Origin: Symbiodinium natans
Taxonomy: Eukaryota > Sar > Dinophyceae > Suessiales > Symbiodiniaceae
NCBI GenBank assembly: GCA_905221605.1
Contig: CAJNDS010000302.1
Span: forward strand, 895,285-959,284
Length of the DNA stretch: 64,000 bases
Reading direction: 5' to 3'
Both the position numbers and the translations under genes were made by a program. Numbering within the stretch: the first letter of the stretch is position 1; every line of letters starts with the position of its first letter. The notes below the pieces were generated by a model that saw only the letters and a list, made by a program, of their open reading frames with translations, did not search any database and was not told the DNA's origin. This document shows positions 61,373-64,000 of this stretch, in pieces.

Positions 61373-63133
61373 GTGTATTCTTACCACAAGATTTGCGGTT
61401 TGGCGGATCCTCGGCTCGACCGAGCAGTCAGGGCGTCCTTAATGGGCGTCGCTTGTGGCTCGGTCCAACTGCCGGAACGTTCCCAAGCTTTTGTCAAAGC
61501 GGTGCTGGGACGGCAAGTCACCCGGCAGGAGAAATTCCTCAAACTGCCGCCTGCGACTAATCGGGGAATCATGGAATTGAGAGGTGAGTGCACGGGCATC
61601 CTGTTGCAGGAGGCCAAGCCTCACCTGACTGACTTGCCACAGCCCTACCACGAGCTTGGTCCCACGATGAAACTTGTGTTAGACATGTGGCTTCCCCTCC
61701 TGCCACTTGAGCGCCTCGTTGATATGCTTGGCTACCAGTTCTTAGCCATGGCATCAGAAGCAGAAGTTGAGGAGGAGCCCTCGGAGCAGTATCACTACCC
61801 GGAGCAGACAGCCGTCAAACGTGCCACCACACCCACTGCCGTCAAGCCAGGCGCCAATACGTGGCCTATCGGCCTACTTCATCGGGTCTATCCGAGGGCA
61901 ACAGTCATCCTTATCACACCAGAATTGGCAGGAGTTCCTGAAAGGCGCAGAATGTGGTTTGCTGTCGCCGGCAAAGTACCCGCCAAGGGCACTGCGTTGC
62001 TGGTCACTCTGAGCGAAGGCAGTCGTGACACGACCTACCCTGGTGTGTTCATTGAGCTTACCGCCCCTAAGAAGCTTCGTACCAACGAGACCAAAGCAAC
62101 GCAGCCCGTAAACCTCACAATCGCCCTGCTGCTGTCTGATGATCAGCACAACCGCCTGGTGAATCAACATACCCTGCCCAGGGTCAGCCAGCTGGAGGTT
62201 CTCCCTGGCGGAGCTTCCGCCCCGCTTTGGGATGCACTGCTACACACGCCCAAGGAGCGACAGCATGTCGCTCTTGGAGTACCGCTGGCGGATTCCCCAT
62301 TGGAAGCGATTCGCCAGCCATATTGGCTGCCGAATTTTCTCACGGATCTTGTGCTTGTTCTGCTCACCGGATTGGTTGTCCAAGGGCATTGGCATGACTC
62401 GTGGGCCCATCTTATACACCCTGTAGTCTGTCAGGTCCTCAGGGGAAGGCATGGCACGCAAGTTAGCCAGGCTTCTCATCCTGAGGGGCCCGGTTATGAC
62501 GATCCTCTAAGTGGCCTCCTCGCAAGCTGGCTAGTGGAGGACAAAGTCTATGCTAAGGAATGGACTCCGCAGTTGCTGGCTGGACTTCCAGCCACTCTGC
62601 CTGTTGCGCCGCTGCCCAGCCAAGAGGACGCCCGAACTCCTGCGCTGTGGCACGCGGAGCGTTTAAGCCTGAGCCCGAACTCGTTAAGCAATGAGCAAGA
62701 CCCAAGAAGCCGAGCCAGTGTCTTTGCACTTGCGGCGGGGCCGTCCTTCCTTTCGTGTCTTTGTGACACTTTTTGGGGGGCTGACGGTCATCTTGCGGCG
62801 TTGATTGGAACCTGTTCTTACGGTTTAGGTGCCAATCGCTCCTCTGTCTTCATTACTGGTGCCCCTGGCAGCGGCAAAACACGCTCGTGTGCGTTCCTGG
62901 GAGTACTTGTTGCCTGCCTGACCAACAGACTCACCCTTTACACCGCACATGGCAACGAGTCAGTGCGAGCCTACATCGCGGCCGTTGATCGGTTAACCGC
63001 TGCAAGCCACGATTTCGTCCGCAATCGCATCATTCGCGTCCCGGCCAGCAAGGAAAAGGATACCTACATTATTTTGTTCTCAAATTCATCCCAGGAATAT
63101 ATCTTCATCTTCTCGAATAGTCATTACCCTTGA
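61373..63133 (+). CDS. P-loop NTPase, probably N-terminal part of an SF1 (UPF1/DNA2-like) helicase
   Basis: A 586-codon open frame, the second longest in the window. It is preceded by a possible acceptor (CCACAAG at 61386), so the first residues may not be coding. Most of it has no recognised domain. Near residues 494-503 it has FITGAPGSGKT, a Walker A motif of the kind seen in UPF1/DNA2/ZNFX1-type superfamily 1 helicases, followed by LGVLVACL, as in helicase motif I surroundings. The frame leaves coding-like composition near 63055 and ends at TGA 63131; helicase motifs Ia-VI are not in the remaining 870 bp, so the gene is truncated, spliced far away or broken. It could belong to a repetitive element. 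Confidence 0.5.
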   Translation: MYSYHKICGLADPRLDRAVRASLMGVACGSVQLPERSQAFVKAVLGRQVTRQEKFLKLPPATNRGIMELRGECTGILLQEAKPHLTDLPQPYHELGPTMKLVLDMWLPLLPLERLVDMLGYQFLAMASEAEVEEEPSEQYHYPEQTAVKRATTPTAVKPGANTWPIGLLHRVYPRATVILITPELAGVPERRRMWFAVAGKVPAKGTALLVTLSEGSRDTTYPGVFIELTAPKKLRTNETKATQPVNLTIALLLSDDQHNRLVNQHTLPRVSQLEVLPGGASAPLWDALLHTPKERQHVALGVPLADSPLEAIRQPYWLPNFLTDLVLVLLTGLVVQGHWHDSWAHLIHPVVCQVLRGRHGTQVSQASHPEGPGYDDPLSGLLASWLVEDKVYAKEWTPQLLAGLPATLPVAPLPSQEDARTPALWHAERLSLSPNSLSNEQDPRSRASVFALAAGPSFLSCLCDTFWGADGHLAALIGTCSYGLGANRSSVFITGAPGSGKTRSCAFLGVLVACLTNRLTLYTAHGNESVRAYIAAVDRLTAASHDFVRNRIIRVPASKEKDTYIILFSNSSQEYIFIFSNSHYP

Positions 63134-64000
63134 GTCACTCCATTCGAGCCCTTTTTCCGAGGAAGGGTACAGAATCGATCACCTGTCCAATATGCAGGTC
63201 TTCTGTCTCACTGGGTGCGAAAACACGAAAAAAACCCTGTTGGGTGTGTGAGACATACGCACCGTCTAAGCTCAGAGGTTCCGCCTAAGTATTCGTCCTG
63301 TCAGTGGGTGAGTTGGAAAACGAAGTGCAAACAAGCACCCGGAGTAAAAGGCAAATCGCTGAGGTTTGTGCTAAAGGGCACGTGTCGTCCCTGCAGCTCC
63401 AGGCGAAAACTGGAAGTTGCCCGGTGCGATGCCATATGTCATCAGCAATCGCAAACTTGATGTCGTCGACTGTTCCTGTAGCCGCCACTCTACAGAGCAC
63501 AACTTCCACAACCGGAACATTGGTGACCATCACTGCCAACCATTGGGCCCTGGATTCACGGTTCGTGCCCTTATCAAGGTTCGCAGCAACAGCATCCCGC
63601 TTCATACTCATTTTTTTTTTGGACTGGCGCCTCTTTACTACATCAGTAGCACAGTAGGCCGGTCTTGTTGGGCTCGACGAAAAGGGTGAAACAGAGTCAG
63701 CGCACACAACCCGCCAGACACAACACGAAACCACCAAAGAACAGACACCGAAGAAACAAAGCGAGCAATCGCGCTAAACTACTAGATACCCCACGGACTC
63801 AGTACTCGAGGTCGTCAATGAAGTCCCGGTGCACAAGGAAGCACAGAGCTTGTGGGGGATTCGCAAAATGCGACATTGCCAGATTCACAAAATCACCATC
63901 ATGTAGCCACTGGTGCGACAGCGGTTAGTCAACCCGAGGTCATCAGACGAGGTTCGGATCGCTTAATCGTTGTCAAGGAAAGACAACCAACACTCAATGG
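63134..64000. other. Tail of window, no gene assigned
   Basis: Overlapping open frames on both strands (63285-63737 minus, 63304-63657 plus). Neither shows a domain or clear splice structure. Confidence 0.4.

Overview
The window looks like nuclear DNA of a dinoflagellate alga. The evidence is plant-type telomere repeats (TTTAGGG/CCCTAAA) scattered throughout, short high-GC3 exons split by many introns with GT, GC and apparently GA donors, a eukaryotic arginine kinase, tandem gene copies and many short inverted-repeat elements. No bacterial operon, rRNA, tRNA or CRISPR array was seen. Exon models were built by hand from reading frame, splice signals and phase, so they are hypotheses except where a known family is named.

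Layout. 0-21.2 kb: almost no long ORF, but short plus-strand exons join in phase through introns made largely of telomere repeats; I model gene A (about 1.3-14.3 kb) and gene B (15.1 to at least 21.2 kb), neither of known function. 21.3-26.9 kb: a 2.6-2.9 kb tandem segmental duplication with two minus-strand copies of a DUF1275/YoaK-like membrane protein, the first with a nonsense codon. 27.6-32.4 kb: plus-strand exons of genes D and E. 33.3-36.8 kb: minus-strand MFS transporter and arginine kinase, close together. 36.9-39.9 kb: minus-strand fragments, including a divergent N4BP2-like P-loop domain and an Ala-Pro-Lys repeat protein. 40-46.6 kb: mostly repeats. 46.6-48.9 kb: minus-strand gene J, about ten exons. 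49.8-50.1 kb: gene L (minus). 50.6-54.8 kb: gene M (plus), with a 3.48 kb DIRS/PAT-like retroelement in an intron. 55-61 kb: repeats and an AT-rich satellite. 61.4-63.1 kb: P-loop (SF1-helicase-like) ORF.

Main result. Many introns start at the GT of GTTTAGGG and approach their 3' end through CCCTAAA, so the two intron ends are complementary and could fold back. Other introns consist of, or contain, short terminal-inverted-repeat elements whose ends carry GT and AG (introner-like). Comparison of the two duplicated segments shows telomere-repeat blocks present in one copy and absent at the same sites in the other, and one array is bounded by a 17-bp direct duplication spanning a splice donor. 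Together these suggest that telomere repeats and small inverted-repeat elements both make introns here.
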